This document shows positions 1 to 4,865 of a stretch of 7,112 nt of DNA, piece after piece. The stretch comes from an uncultured Flavobacteriales bacterium. Its GTDB lineage: Bacteria; Bacteroidota; Bacteroidia; Flavobacteriales_D; Sanyastnellaceae. The notes under the pieces were generated by a model that ran no database searches, was not told the DNA's origin, and saw nothing but the letters and a program-made list of their open reading frames with translations. Position numbers and translations under genes: made by a program. The DNA is taken from assembly GCA_937897625.1 (NCBI GenBank), contig CALCNZ010000297.1:1-7112 (forward strand), in the 5' to 3' direction. The first letter of the stretch is position 1; every line of letters begins with the position of its first letter.

Positions 1-748
1 TTAGCTCTGATGGATGAGTTAATTTAGAATTGACTACAAACTTTCTTTTGGGATTCTTAGGTACTTCCGGAGAAATATTCAAAGTTCGGTTCCACAATCT
101 TGCATGGTGCGCGCATAAATTCCTCACGTAAGTAAAGCAATGTAACCAAGAACCAAATATTCTTTCATTCAATCCGTAATAATTGGCAATTCGTCGTGCT
201 TCCGGACTTCCTTTCCTAAAATTTCCAAACAAGTTCGATAAATTTCCAAAGGAAGAAACCTCCAAAATCATACAAGCGGGCGGAAGAGGATCTGAATATT
301 TTTCTTTGAAAGACTTGATGAAATCGGCATCCGAATTTTTCACAGCATCTGAAAGTTTCTGAAGTGATTTTTCAAATTGATTTGTGTTTTTGAAATGTTC
401 TCTGCTACTGTACCAAAAAGCATCGTGATTGTGCCAAAATTCATAGATCATTTTCGCCCGCACCGAGACTTCAATCTTTTCAAGTTCGGATTGAATAAAT
501 TTCCGTAACTCTTTATCAAATAAATAAAGATTATATGATTTTTCGAATGTGCTTCCTTTTTTGAACCTGTGTTCATTCTTTGGTTCTTCCAACAAGGGGT
601 ACCAATAGCCACTTAATCGGTAATAGCTAATTTGTTCGAGTAAATGAAGACACTTCGCTCGGTTTTCAATAATTAAGCCTCGCTGTTCTAGTAAAGTAAG
701 TTGTTCGGCATATCTTAATGCCCGTTTTTCATAAGGGACTTTTGCCAT
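1..748 (-). CDS. Abi_2/AbiF-family abortive-infection protein (HEPN), 3' end missing
   Basis: The frame is open from ATG at 748-746 through 249 codons to the left edge, so the C-terminus lies outside. Family hallmarks are visible by eye: an N-terminal segment with RGLII near residue 24 and ISYYRLSGYW at 40-49, then FKKGSTFEKSYNLYLFDKELR at about 62-82, IEVSVRAK at 92-99, EVSSFGNLSNLFG at 163-175, and RNLCAHHARLWNR at 209-221. The last contains R209-x4-H214, the RX4-6H signature of HEPN ribonucleases. Abi_2 members (AbiD/AbiF type) act in phage defence by abortive infection. AbiF has been described as a toxin held in check by a structured non-coding RNA and as a likely ancestor of Cas13. Here a promoter plus a short terminator-tailed RNA lies directly upstream, with only 6 nt between U-tract and ATG and no clear ribosome binding site. 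Toxin expression would therefore depend on reading through the hairpin. Family is confident; assignment to AbiF rather than another Abi_2 branch is inference. Confidence 0.88.
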   Translation of the reverse strand, partial: MAKVPYEKRALRYAEQLTLLEQRGLIIENRAKCLHLLEQISYYRLSGYWYPLLEEPKNEHRFKKGSTFEKSYNLYLFDKELRKFIQSELEKIEVSVRAKMIYEFWHNHDAFWYSSREHFKNTNQFEKSLQKLSDAVKNSDADFIKSFKEKYSDPLPPACMILEVSSFGNLSNLFGNFRKGSPEARRIANYYGLNERIFGSWLHCFTYVRNLCAHHARLWNRTLNISPEVPKNPKRKFVVNSKLTHPSEL

Positions 749-754
749 TGGAAT

Positions 755-805
755 AAAAAAAAAGCCCACCCTGTGCGCCCTGTTCTTATGGGAAGGGGGG
801 TGGAC
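755..805 (-). terminator. Intrinsic terminator-like hairpin between the small RNA and the Abi_2 start
   Basis: An 8-bp GC-rich stem (805-798 with 771-764) is followed without a gap by nine T's on the minus strand (763-755). The loop is long (26 nt, partly paired), so it is both the body of the RNA and its terminator. The Abi_2 ATG begins 6 nt past the T-tract, so partial read-through would set the ratio of RNA to toxin mRNA, as in type III toxin-antitoxin loci. Confidence 0.65.
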
Positions 806-810
806 GTGTT
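755..810 (-). ncRNA. Predicted small structured RNA upstream of the Abi_2 gene (candidate RNA antitoxin)
   Basis: A near-consensus promoter at 814-845 should start transcription near 810, and the transcript would end in nine U's at 763-755, giving about 56 nt. The outer stem pairs GTCCACCC (805-798) with GGGTGGGC (771-764): 8 bp with one U-G. The 26-nt interior is C-rich on its 5' side (CCC at 797-795 and 792-790) and has GGG at 780-778, which can form an inner 3-bp stem around a 9-nt A-rich loop. ACAGGG occurs twice (783-778 and 774-769 read on the minus strand), allowing alternative pairings. No convincing small reading frame is seen. AbiF proteins are known to be stably linked to an upstream ncRNA that acts as antitoxin, and position, size and the terminator fit that role. 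I could not compare it with the known RNA family, so identity is inferred. Confidence 0.6.
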
Positions 811-813
811 GTA

Positions 814-845
814 GCAAAAGTAATTATATTTTTGAAATTCACAAA
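814..845 (-). promoter_or_regulatory. Bacteroidota-type promoter for the small RNA
   Basis: On the minus strand, TTTG (845-842) is followed by exactly 19 nt and then TACTTTTGC (822-814), a full match to the Bacteroidota consensus TTTG-N19-TAnnTTTGY. It lies in the 123-nt gap between the antitoxin gene and the Abi_2 gene and points at the latter. The predicted start is near 810, about 62 nt upstream of the Abi_2 ATG. The RNA and Abi_2 gene thus have their own promoter, independent of the upstream antitoxin. Confidence 0.75.
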
Positions 846-870
846 AAAATCACATCCTTTCTGAAGGGAA

Positions 871-1083
871 TTATGTCTTTTTTGTAATCTGAATTAATTC
901 AGCCAAAGATATTTTTCCAAGAATATAGTCTCGAATAATCTCAACCGATTTTGGCGTAGGAACAAAACCTTCAAACATATTGCTTCCAATAGCTTGAGCC
1001 GTGATTTCCAAAATGTCCAAGTCAGAAAACGGAACACCCATAATGGTTAAGTTCTGTCTGTCTATTAGAATGGCTTTATACAT
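871..1083 (-). CDS. VbhA/FicA-like antitoxin, apparently orphan
   Basis: This 70-residue protein resembles antitoxins of class I Fic adenylyltransferases. The central helix ends in S34-N-M-F-E38-G39, an exact match to the Fic-inhibitory motif [S/T]xxxE[G/N], whose glutamate blocks ATP binding in the Fic active site. It is followed by FVPTPKSVEIIRDYILGKIS (40-59), which matches the usual VbhA pattern (EG-x-x-P, a helix, then G-[E/K]-[I/L]-[S/T]). The first 25 residues form a small extra N-terminal segment. Such antitoxins normally sit just upstream of and often overlap a Fic toxin gene. Here the next gene downstream, after 123 nt, is the Abi_2 gene, and no HxFx[D/E]GNGRxxR Fic motif is present in the window. 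ATG at 1083 follows an A-rich stretch with no strong ribosome binding site; a TTGACA lies about 35 nt upstream but has no well-spaced partner box. Family assignment rests on one motif and its context. Confidence 0.65.
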   Translation of the reverse strand: MYKAILIDRQNLTIMGVPFSDLDILEITAQAIGSNMFEGFVPTPKSVEIIRDYILGKISLAELIQITKKT

Positions 1084-1215
1084 TTCGTTTTACAGATTAT
1101 TGTTAAAGATTTTGTCAAGAATAGGCTTAAGAACTAAGAAGAAATTCACCATTTTCAATTTTAAAAATATGAGTAAAATAAGATGTTTACTTAATTGAAA
1201 TACAGTGGGTTATCG

Positions 1216-1263
1216 TCCTTATTGACAGAAAGTGATGAAAATCGTATTTTTTGTCAATAAGGA
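1216..1263. repeat. Long inverted repeat / hairpin with a 12-bp perfect arm
   Basis: TCCTTATTGACA (1216-1227) is repeated exactly in inverse as TGTCAATAAGGA (1252-1263). The pairing continues inward for seven more positions (1228-1234 with 1245-1251), three of them G-U, leaving a 10-nt loop. This gives about 19 paired positions if transcribed rightward. No T-tract follows on either side, so it is not a standard terminator. It could be a regulator operator, a remnant of mobile-element ends, or a structured RNA element. Confidence 0.7.
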
Positions 1264-1319
1264 GGGTAATTAACTGAAAAACAAATGCTTGATTTCGGTA
1301 GGGTTGTCGTCAGGATTAC

Positions 1320-1413
1320 TCCACTGCGTGGATTAGTCCGCAGAGCGGATATGTCCCATCGGGATTGGTCCACTGCGTGGATTAGTCCGCAGAGCGGATA
1401 TGTCCCGAAGGGA
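1320..1413. repeat. Array of six short hairpins (palindromic repeat cluster), partly a 49-bp tandem duplication
   Basis: Six consecutive hairpins of the form TCCn-loop-nGGA have 3-nt loops and are joined by 4-nt linkers: TCCAC-TGC-GTGGA (1320-1332), TCCGC-AGA-GCGGA (1337-1349), TCCC-ATC-GGGA (1354-1364), then the same first two again (1369-1381, 1386-1398) and TCCC-GAA-GGGA (1403-1413). Linkers are TTAG, TATG, TTGG, TTAG and TATG. A 37-bp block (1321-1357) is repeated identically at 1370-1406, so the unit is 49 bp. Viewed another way, GGATnnnTCC recurs every 15-17 bp. It resembles extragenic palindromic repeat clusters; I know of no assigned function. It lies downstream of the tRNA-Asn terminator. 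Confidence 0.85.
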
Positions 1414-1426
1414 AAAGTTTTCCAAC

Positions 1427-1453
1427 AAAAAAGCCTCGCATTTCTGCAAGGCT
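1427..1453 (-). terminator. Intrinsic terminator of tRNA-Asn
   Basis: On the minus strand AGCCTTGCA (1453-1445) pairs with TGCGAGGCT (1440-1432) around a GAAA tetraloop, 9 bp with one U-G, followed by a run of T's (1432-1427). It begins 3 nt after the tRNA discriminator base. Confidence 0.92.
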
Positions 1454-1456
1454 TCG

Positions 1457-1530
1457 CTCCCCAGCCTGGACTCGAACCAGGGACCCCATGATTAACAGTC
1501 ATGTGCTCTAACCAACTCAGCTACTAAGGA
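1457..1530 (-). tRNA. tRNA-Asn (anticodon GUU)
   Basis: A complete 74-nt cloverleaf is read on the minus strand. The acceptor stem TCCTTAG pairs with CTGGGGA (two G-U), discriminator G at 1457. The D-arm contains AGTTGGTTAGAGC, the anticodon stem is CATGA/TCATG with loop CTGTTAA giving anticodon GTT, and the T-arm is CCTGG-TTCGAGT-CCAGG. CCA is not encoded, so it must be added after transcription. The 3' end faces the accessory segment. Confidence 0.97.
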
Positions 1531-1536
1531 ATTTAA

Positions 1537-1567
1537 CATTTTTAGTGGAACTCTTCGTTCCAACAAA
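1537..1567 (-). promoter_or_regulatory. Possible tRNA-Asn promoter
   Basis: On the minus strand TTTG (1567-1564) is followed by 19 nt and then TAAAAATG (1544-1537), which matches TAnnTTTG at four of six fixed positions. The spacer contains a small hairpin, TGGAAC/GTTCCA (1546-1562). A start near 1531-1533 would leave almost no 5' leader. The spacing is right but the -7 box is imperfect. Confidence 0.35.
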
Positions 1568-1712
1568 AACAACTCCTCTTTGTCTTCAGTCTTCTGTCGT
1601 AACCAGAATAAAGCACCCGTCAGGGTTTACAAGAGAGGTGCAAATTTAACCAACATTTTTAATTCTACAAGAACAATCAAAAAAAAATTACTTCTTTTCA
1701 TTTTCTCCGATG

Positions 1713-1720
1713 TACTTTTG
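1713..1720 (+). promoter_or_regulatory. -7 element of the rseP promoter
   Basis: TACTTTTG matches the Bacteroidota -7 consensus TAnnTTTG. It lies 18 nt upstream of the chosen RseP start, implying a leader of about 10-14 nt. No TTTG is found at the expected -33 distance, so the call rests on one box. It supports starting RseP at 1739, since the longer open frame from 1580 would begin upstream of this promoter. Confidence 0.5.
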
Positions 1721-1738
1721 ATTCAACAAAAATTGTCT

Positions 1739-3055
1739 ATGATCCTAGCGTTTCAACTTATACTTTCCCTTTCCATTCTTATCATCCTTCACGAATTGGG
1801 ACACTTCATCCCAGCGCGACTTTTCAAAATTCGCGTGGAAAAATTCTACCTCTTCTTCGATCCCTGGTTCAGCTTAATCAAAAAGAAAAAAGGAGATACC
1901 GAATACGGTATCGGTTGGCTGCCTCTTGGCGGATACGTAAAGATCGCGGGTATGGTAGACGAAAGCATGGACAAAGAAGCCATGGCGCTTCCTCCACAAG
2001 ATTGGGAATTCCGCGCGAAACCAGCTTGGCAAAGACTCATTGTTATGATGGGAGGAGTTATCGTTAACATGATCGTTGGATTCGTGCTTTACGCCATCAT
2101 TCTTGGAATGTGGGGACGCGATGTTCTTCCCGTTGAAAATGTGAAGTTCGGTGTGCACGTGAACGAAACCATGAAGGCCGCCGGTTTCCAAGAGGGTGAT
2201 AAAATTTTAGCGCTCAATGGCGAACGTCCAGAAAGCTTCAGCGAAGTAAACAAATCACTTCTTGTAGACAATATCTCAACCGTTACCATTGAAAGAAATG
2301 GACAGAAAATGGACATTTCAATCCCTGCAAACATTGGTCAGCAGTTGGTAGACGGTGGAGTTAAGTCTGCACCATTCGCCGTGCGTCTTCCTTGTGTAGT
2401 CGACAGCGTAGTGGCCGGAAACAAAGCCGCTGAAGCAGGCTTGATGAAGGGAGACAGTGTTGTTGGTTTGGGCGAAGTTCATTCCATCTACTTCAACGAC
2501 ATTAAAGCGGAATTGAACAACAAGAAAGGACAAACGGTTCCAATGTGGGTGAAAAGAAACGGACAAGAAGTGCAGTTGAACGTTGGTGTTAACGACGACG
2601 GAACCATTGGTTTCATTCCGAAGGCAGACGTAAAACAATTCGGTGTGGAAACCCTTCATTACGGATTCTTCGCAGCTATTCCTGCAGGTGCTTCATGGGC
2701 GTGGGAAACGTTCACCGACTACGGAAGTCAATTGAAATATTTGTTCTCTTCTTCAGGTGCGAAACAAGTAGGCGGATTCGGATCATTTGCAAAAATGTTC
2801 CCAGACACCTGGGACTGGTCTATTTTCTGGGAACGAACTGCTTTCATTTCATTAATCTTAGCCTTCATGAACATGCTTCCAATACCGGCATTAGACGGCG
2901 GACACGTGATGTTCTTGCTTTGGGAAATGATTACAGGAAAAGCAGTGAGTCAAAAGATTCTTGAAAGGGCACAAATCGTGGGAATGGTGCTTCTTTTAGG
3001 ACTTATGCTTTGGGGAAATATCTTAGATATTTTCAGAGCAGTAGTTGGAAAGTAA
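1739..3055 (+). CDS. rseP: RseP-type site-2 intramembrane zinc metalloprotease
   Basis: RseP/S2P enzymes cut substrates within the inner membrane, typically anti-sigma factors already cleaved outside, and also clear signal-peptide remnants. In this 438-residue protein the first membrane helix carries H18-E-L-G-H22, the HExxH zinc site with catalytic E19. GWLPLGGYVKIAGM (59-72) is the conserved membrane-reentrant beta loop of the family. A second helix lies at about 101-123. Two PDZ-like domains follow, around residues 135-200 (AAGFQEGDKILALNG) and 215-285 (AAEAGLMKGDSVVGL). A third helix has N378-x2-P381 and L385-D386-G-G, the second zinc-binding motif, and a last helix is near 413-432. The frame is open back to 1580, but those 53 codons are lysine- and asparagine-rich without conserved features; starting at 1739 puts the HExxH helix at the N-terminus and gives the usual length of about 440 residues. 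The gene is followed at once by the tRNA-Leu promoter. Confidence 0.96.
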   Translation: MILAFQLILSLSILIILHELGHFIPARLFKIRVEKFYLFFDPWFSLIKKKKGDTEYGIGWLPLGGYVKIAGMVDESMDKEAMALPPQDWEFRAKPAWQRLIVMMGGVIVNMIVGFVLYAIILGMWGRDVLPVENVKFGVHVNETMKAAGFQEGDKILALNGERPESFSEVNKSLLVDNISTVTIERNGQKMDISIPANIGQQLVDGGVKSAPFAVRLPCVVDSVVAGNKAAEAGLMKGDSVVGLGEVHSIYFNDIKAELNNKKGQTVPMWVKRNGQEVQLNVGVNDDGTIGFIPKADVKQFGVETLHYGFFAAIPAGASWAWETFTDYGSQLKYLFSSSGAKQVGGFGSFAKMFPDTWDWSIFWERTAFISLILAFMNMLPIPALDGGHVMFLLWEMITGKAVSQKILERAQIVGMVLLLGLMLWGNILDIFRAVVGK

Positions 3056-3074
3056 AAAACGTGTTTATATTTGC
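3044..3074 (+). promoter_or_regulatory. tRNA-Leu promoter overlapping the end of rseP
   Basis: TATATTTGC (3066-3074) is a full match to the -7 consensus TAnnTTTGY. A TTG (3045-3047, in GTTG) lies 18 nt upstream, slightly closer than the usual 19-21. The -33 half sits inside the last codons of rseP. The start would fall near 3079, leaving a leader of about 17 nt before the tRNA. Confidence 0.65.
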
Positions 3075-3095
3075 ACACCTCAAAAGAGAGGAAAT

Positions 3096-3177
3096 GCCTA
3101 GATGGCGGAATTGGTAGACGCGCACGACTCAAAATCGTGTGTCTTCGGGCATGTGGGTTCGATTCCCACTCTGGGTA
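3096..3177 (+). tRNA. tRNA-Leu (anticodon CAA)
   Basis: A complete 82-nt class II tRNA. The acceptor stem GCCTAGA pairs with TCTGGGT (G-U first pair), discriminator A at 3177. The D-arm contains TGGCGGAATTGGTAGACGC, typical of bacterial leucine tRNAs. The anticodon stem is CACGA/TCGTG with loop CTCAAAA, giving CAA for UUG codons. The variable arm is TGTC-TTCG-GGCA and the T-arm GTGGG-TTCGATT-CCCAC. CCA is not encoded. Confidence 0.97.
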
Positions 3178-3182
3178 CAGAG

Positions 3183-3208
3183 AAAGGCTTCTTCGGAAGC
3201 CTTTTTTT
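3183..3208 (+). terminator. Intrinsic terminator of tRNA-Leu
   Basis: AAAGGCTTC (3183-3191) pairs perfectly with GAAGCCTTT (3196-3204) around a TTCG tetraloop, and the T-tract runs through 3208. It starts 6 nt past the tRNA. Confidence 0.95.
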
Positions 3209-3214
3209 ATGGGG

Positions 3215-3223
3215 TATATTTGT
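3215..3223 (+). promoter_or_regulatory. -7 element of the acr3-arsC promoter
   Basis: TATATTTGT matches TAnnTTTGY exactly and lies 7 nt past the tRNA-Leu terminator. At 19 nt upstream is TTCG (3192-3195, the terminator loop) in place of TTTG. If used, the transcript starts near 3228 and has a leader of about 155 nt made almost entirely of the repeat array. No ArsR gene or clear ArsR-type operator is seen nearby. Confidence 0.5.
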
Positions 3224-3367
3224 AAGGTGTAATACAAGGTCCTTTGGAAGGTTCTGCGAAAGGTGTGATACAAGGTTCTGCGAAAGGTCCTGTGGAAGGT
3301 CGCTACGCGAAGCGTCCTTGCGAAGCACCTTCTGAAAGACCTTGCAAAGCACCTTTAGCAGAACCTT
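3224..3367. repeat. Two-armed 12-bp repeat array forming a large imperfect hairpin in the acr3 leader
   Basis: AAGGT followed by 7 variable nt repeats every 12 bp at 3224, 3236, 3248, 3260, 3272, 3284 and 3296. After a small hairpin, CGCT-ACGCGA-AGCG (3301-3314), the complement [T/A]CCTT repeats every 12 bp at 3315, 3327, 3339, 3351 and 3363. The arms are in exact register around 3307.5, so five AAGGT/ACCTT pairs line up from 3248-3367. The outermost segment, 3248-3264 with 3351-3367, matches at 16 of 17 positions. Spacers also recur (GTRATAC, TTCTGCGA, CCTKTGG). The 12-bp period keeps a frame open without stops as four-residue repeats, which extends the acr3 frame upstream artefactually. Confidence 0.85.
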
Positions 3368-3381
3368 TGAAATCATTTTCT

Positions 3382-4416
3382 ATGCAACCCAAACTAAAAT
3401 TTCTCGATCGCTTCCTAACACTGTGGATCTTTTTGGCTATGGCTGTAGGCGTTGGACTTGGCTATTTCTTTCCAAGTATCGCAAACATCACCAATAGTTT
3501 TTCAGTTGGAACAACCAATATTCCATTGGCAGTCGGACTCATTCTCATGATGTTTCCGCCCTTAGCAAAAGTGAATTACAGTCTTCTGCCGAAGTCGTTT
3601 CAAGACAAAAAAGTAATGACCCTTTCGTTATTCTTGAATTGGATCGTTGGTCCCATTCTCATGTTCGTTTTAGCCATCGTGTTCCTGCGCGATCAGCCGC
3701 ATTACATGGTTGGATTAATTCTTATCGGACTCGCGCGATGCATTGCTATGGTTATTGTGTGGAATGATTTGGTTGGAGGTAACAGAGAATACGGCGCGCT
3801 GCTTATTGCATTGAACAGCGTGTTTCAGGTGCTGTCTTATTCTTTCTATGCATGGCTCTTCATTAACGTTCTTCCGAACACATTTGGACTCGGAAGCTTC
3901 AGTGTTTCGGTACCTATGAGTGAAGTCACACAAAGCGTTTTGATCTATTTGGGAATTCCATTTCTCGCTGGATTTCTCACTCGCTATTTCCTCATTCAAT
4001 CGAAAGGAGAAGAATGGTACAACCGCAAATTCATTCCGAAAATTTCACCCATTACTCTTTACGCGTTGCTCTTCACCATTGTATTAATGTTTAGTTTGAA
4101 GGGCGATAAAATTTTGGAATTACCGCTCGATGTTTTGCGCATTGCCGTTCCGCTGGTCATCTATTTCGCACTCATGTTTTTCGTGAGCTTCTTCGTGAAC
4201 AAATCAATGGGTGTAGACTACGCGAAGAATGCTGCCATCTCTTTTACCGCAACTGGAAACAATTTTGAATTGGCCATTGCCGTGTCAATTGCAGTCTTCG
4301 GAATTCATTCAGCAGAGGCATTCGTGGGTGTCATTGGTCCACTGGTGGAAGTGCCCGTTCTTATTCTGTTGGTGAAAGCCAGTTTGTTCCTCAAGAAAAA
4401 ATACTATTCAGTATGA
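3382..4416 (+). CDS. acr3: Acr3-family arsenite efflux transporter
   Basis: Acr3 (bile/arsenite/riboflavin transporter superfamily) exports arsenite across the inner membrane. From ATG at 3382 the protein has 344 residues, the usual Acr3 length, with about ten hydrophobic segments. Family hallmarks are PLAVGLILMMFPPLAKVNY (48-66), GLARCIAMVIVWN (116-128) with the cysteine C120 required for arsenite transport in studied members, FTATGNNFELAIA (288-300), and GPLVEVPVLI (319-328) with the conserved glutamate E323. The frame is open 46 codons further up to 3244, but those codons are only the 12-bp repeat array and read as low-complexity four-residue repeats, so 3382 is preferred. No clear ribosome binding site precedes it. 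Its stop overlaps the arsC start by 4 nt (ATGA), implying coupled translation. No arsR is visible, so control by arsenic would need a regulator elsewhere or the structured leader. Confidence 0.95.
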   Translation: MQPKLKFLDRFLTLWIFLAMAVGVGLGYFFPSIANITNSFSVGTTNIPLAVGLILMMFPPLAKVNYSLLPKSFQDKKVMTLSLFLNWIVGPILMFVLAIVFLRDQPHYMVGLILIGLARCIAMVIVWNDLVGGNREYGALLIALNSVFQVLSYSFYAWLFINVLPNTFGLGSFSVSVPMSEVTQSVLIYLGIPFLAGFLTRYFLIQSKGEEWYNRKFIPKISPITLYALLFTIVLMFSLKGDKILELPLDVLRIAVPLVIYFALMFFVSFFVNKSMGVDYAKNAAISFTATGNNFELAIAVSIAVFGIHSAEAFVGVIGPLVEVPVLILLVKASLFLKKKYYSV

Positions 4417-4826
4417 AAAATATTTTGGTGCTCTGCACGGGAAACAGCTGCAGAAGTCAGATTGCCGAAGGATTTCTTCGTCATTACGCCGGAGAAAAAG
4501 TCAACGTATACAGCGCCGGCGTTGAAACACACGGTGTGAATCCACGTGCCATTTCAACAATGAACGAAGTGGGAATTGACATCTCCAATCATACCTCGAA
4601 TAACGTGAATGAATACACACACATCCCTTTCGATTTTGTGATTACCGTTTGCGACAATGCGAAAGAACGTTGTCCGTATTTCCCTTCGAAGGCAGAAAAA
4701 TTCCATTACAATTTCCCCGATCCTGCAAAGGCCGTTGGAACCGAAGAAGAAATAACGAATGAATTTCGAAGGGTGCGAAATCTCATTGAGGATTATTGCA
4801 AAGATTTCGTTCAGAAATACATTTAG
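4413..4826 (+). CDS. arsC: Arsenate reductase, LMW protein-tyrosine-phosphatase type (thioredoxin-coupled)
   Basis: This cytoplasmic enzyme reduces arsenate to arsenite, the substrate of the Acr3 exporter encoded just before it. The 137-residue protein carries the P-loop C8-T-G-N-S-C-R14-S (the CX5R motif) near the N-terminus. The redox pair C80 and C87 occurs in VCDNAKERC, and the acid/base aspartate in FPDPAK (D103). All three catalytic cysteines have the spacing of the Staphylococcus pI258 ArsC (C10, C82, C89), shifted by two, so it should be active and use thioredoxin rather than glutaredoxin. The start overlaps the acr3 stop (ATGA). A plain LMW phosphatase is less likely because those lack the C80/C87 pair. 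Confidence 0.95.
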   Translation: MKNILVLCTGNSCRSQIAEGFLRHYAGEKVNVYSAGVETHGVNPRAISTMNEVGIDISNHTSNNVNEYTHIPFDFVITVCDNAKERCPYFPSKAEKFHYNFPDPAKAVGTEEEITNEFRRVRNLIEDYCKDFVQKYI

Positions 4827-4849
4827 AAAATATTTCGCTTGTACATTGC

Positions 4850-4861
4850 TTGAAATTTCAA
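4850..4861. repeat. 12-bp perfect palindrome upstream of the DUF1003 gene
   Basis: TTGAAATTTCAA ends 4 nt before the ATG at 4866, in the 39-nt gap after arsC. It could be an operator or could mask the start as a small hairpin, but it is AT-rich and short enough to be chance. Confidence 0.35.
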
Positions 4862-4865
4862 ACCC

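Larger units (their letters stand above)
1084..1456. other. 373-nt non-coding stretch between the antitoxin gene and tRNA-Asn
   Basis: No credible gene is seen on either strand; the short open frames here have no recognisable protein features and one runs into the tRNA. The stretch holds an AT-rich segment (1084-1215), a long-stem hairpin (1216-1263), a 56-nt unremarkable spacer, a six-hairpin array (1320-1413) and the tRNA-Asn terminator (1427-1453). It separates the leftward accessory genes from the core tRNA gene and would be a natural place for an island boundary. I found no second copy of the tRNA 3' end and no integrase. Confidence 0.6.

Noticed and set aside
843..867. Terminator for the antitoxin gene
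   Set aside because: The stem is only 4 bp (CCTT/AAGG) and separated from the T-run by 6 nt; the T-run is better explained as part of the -33 region of the RNA promoter.
1001..1198. 65-codon plus-strand frame opposite the antitoxin gene
   Set aside because: It is antisense to a gene with a recognisable motif and continues into AT-rich non-coding sequence; no family resemblance.
1313..1413. Possible minimal CRISPR array, because of the 37-bp identical repeat
   Set aside because: There are only two copies, the intervening 12 nt is too short for a spacer, no cas genes are present, and the block is itself a chain of small hairpins.
1254..1502. Open frames on both strands at 1254-1502
   Set aside because: They run through the hairpin array and terminator and into tRNA-Asn; their translations have no protein features.
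1457..1530. Missing CCA ends on the tRNA genes as a sign of decay
   Set aside because: Both tRNAs are otherwise perfect, and tRNA genes without encoded CCA are ordinary in this phylum.
1580..1738. 53-codon N-terminal extension of RseP from ATG at 1580
   Set aside because: The extension has no conserved features, lies upstream of a good -7 box at 1713-1720, and would bury the HExxH helix that is N-terminal in this family.
3098..3376. Minus-strand frames across tRNA-Leu and the repeat array
   Set aside because: They translate the tRNA and the 12-bp repeats into low-complexity peptides and have no coding support.
3244..3381. 46-codon N-terminal extension of Acr3
   Set aside because: It is a translation of the 12-bp repeat array; the normal Acr3 N-terminus and length start at 3382.
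3228..3381. Riboswitch in the acr3 leader
   Set aside because: The structure comes from simple repeats and does not match any ligand-binding RNA I recognise; it is reported as a repeat.
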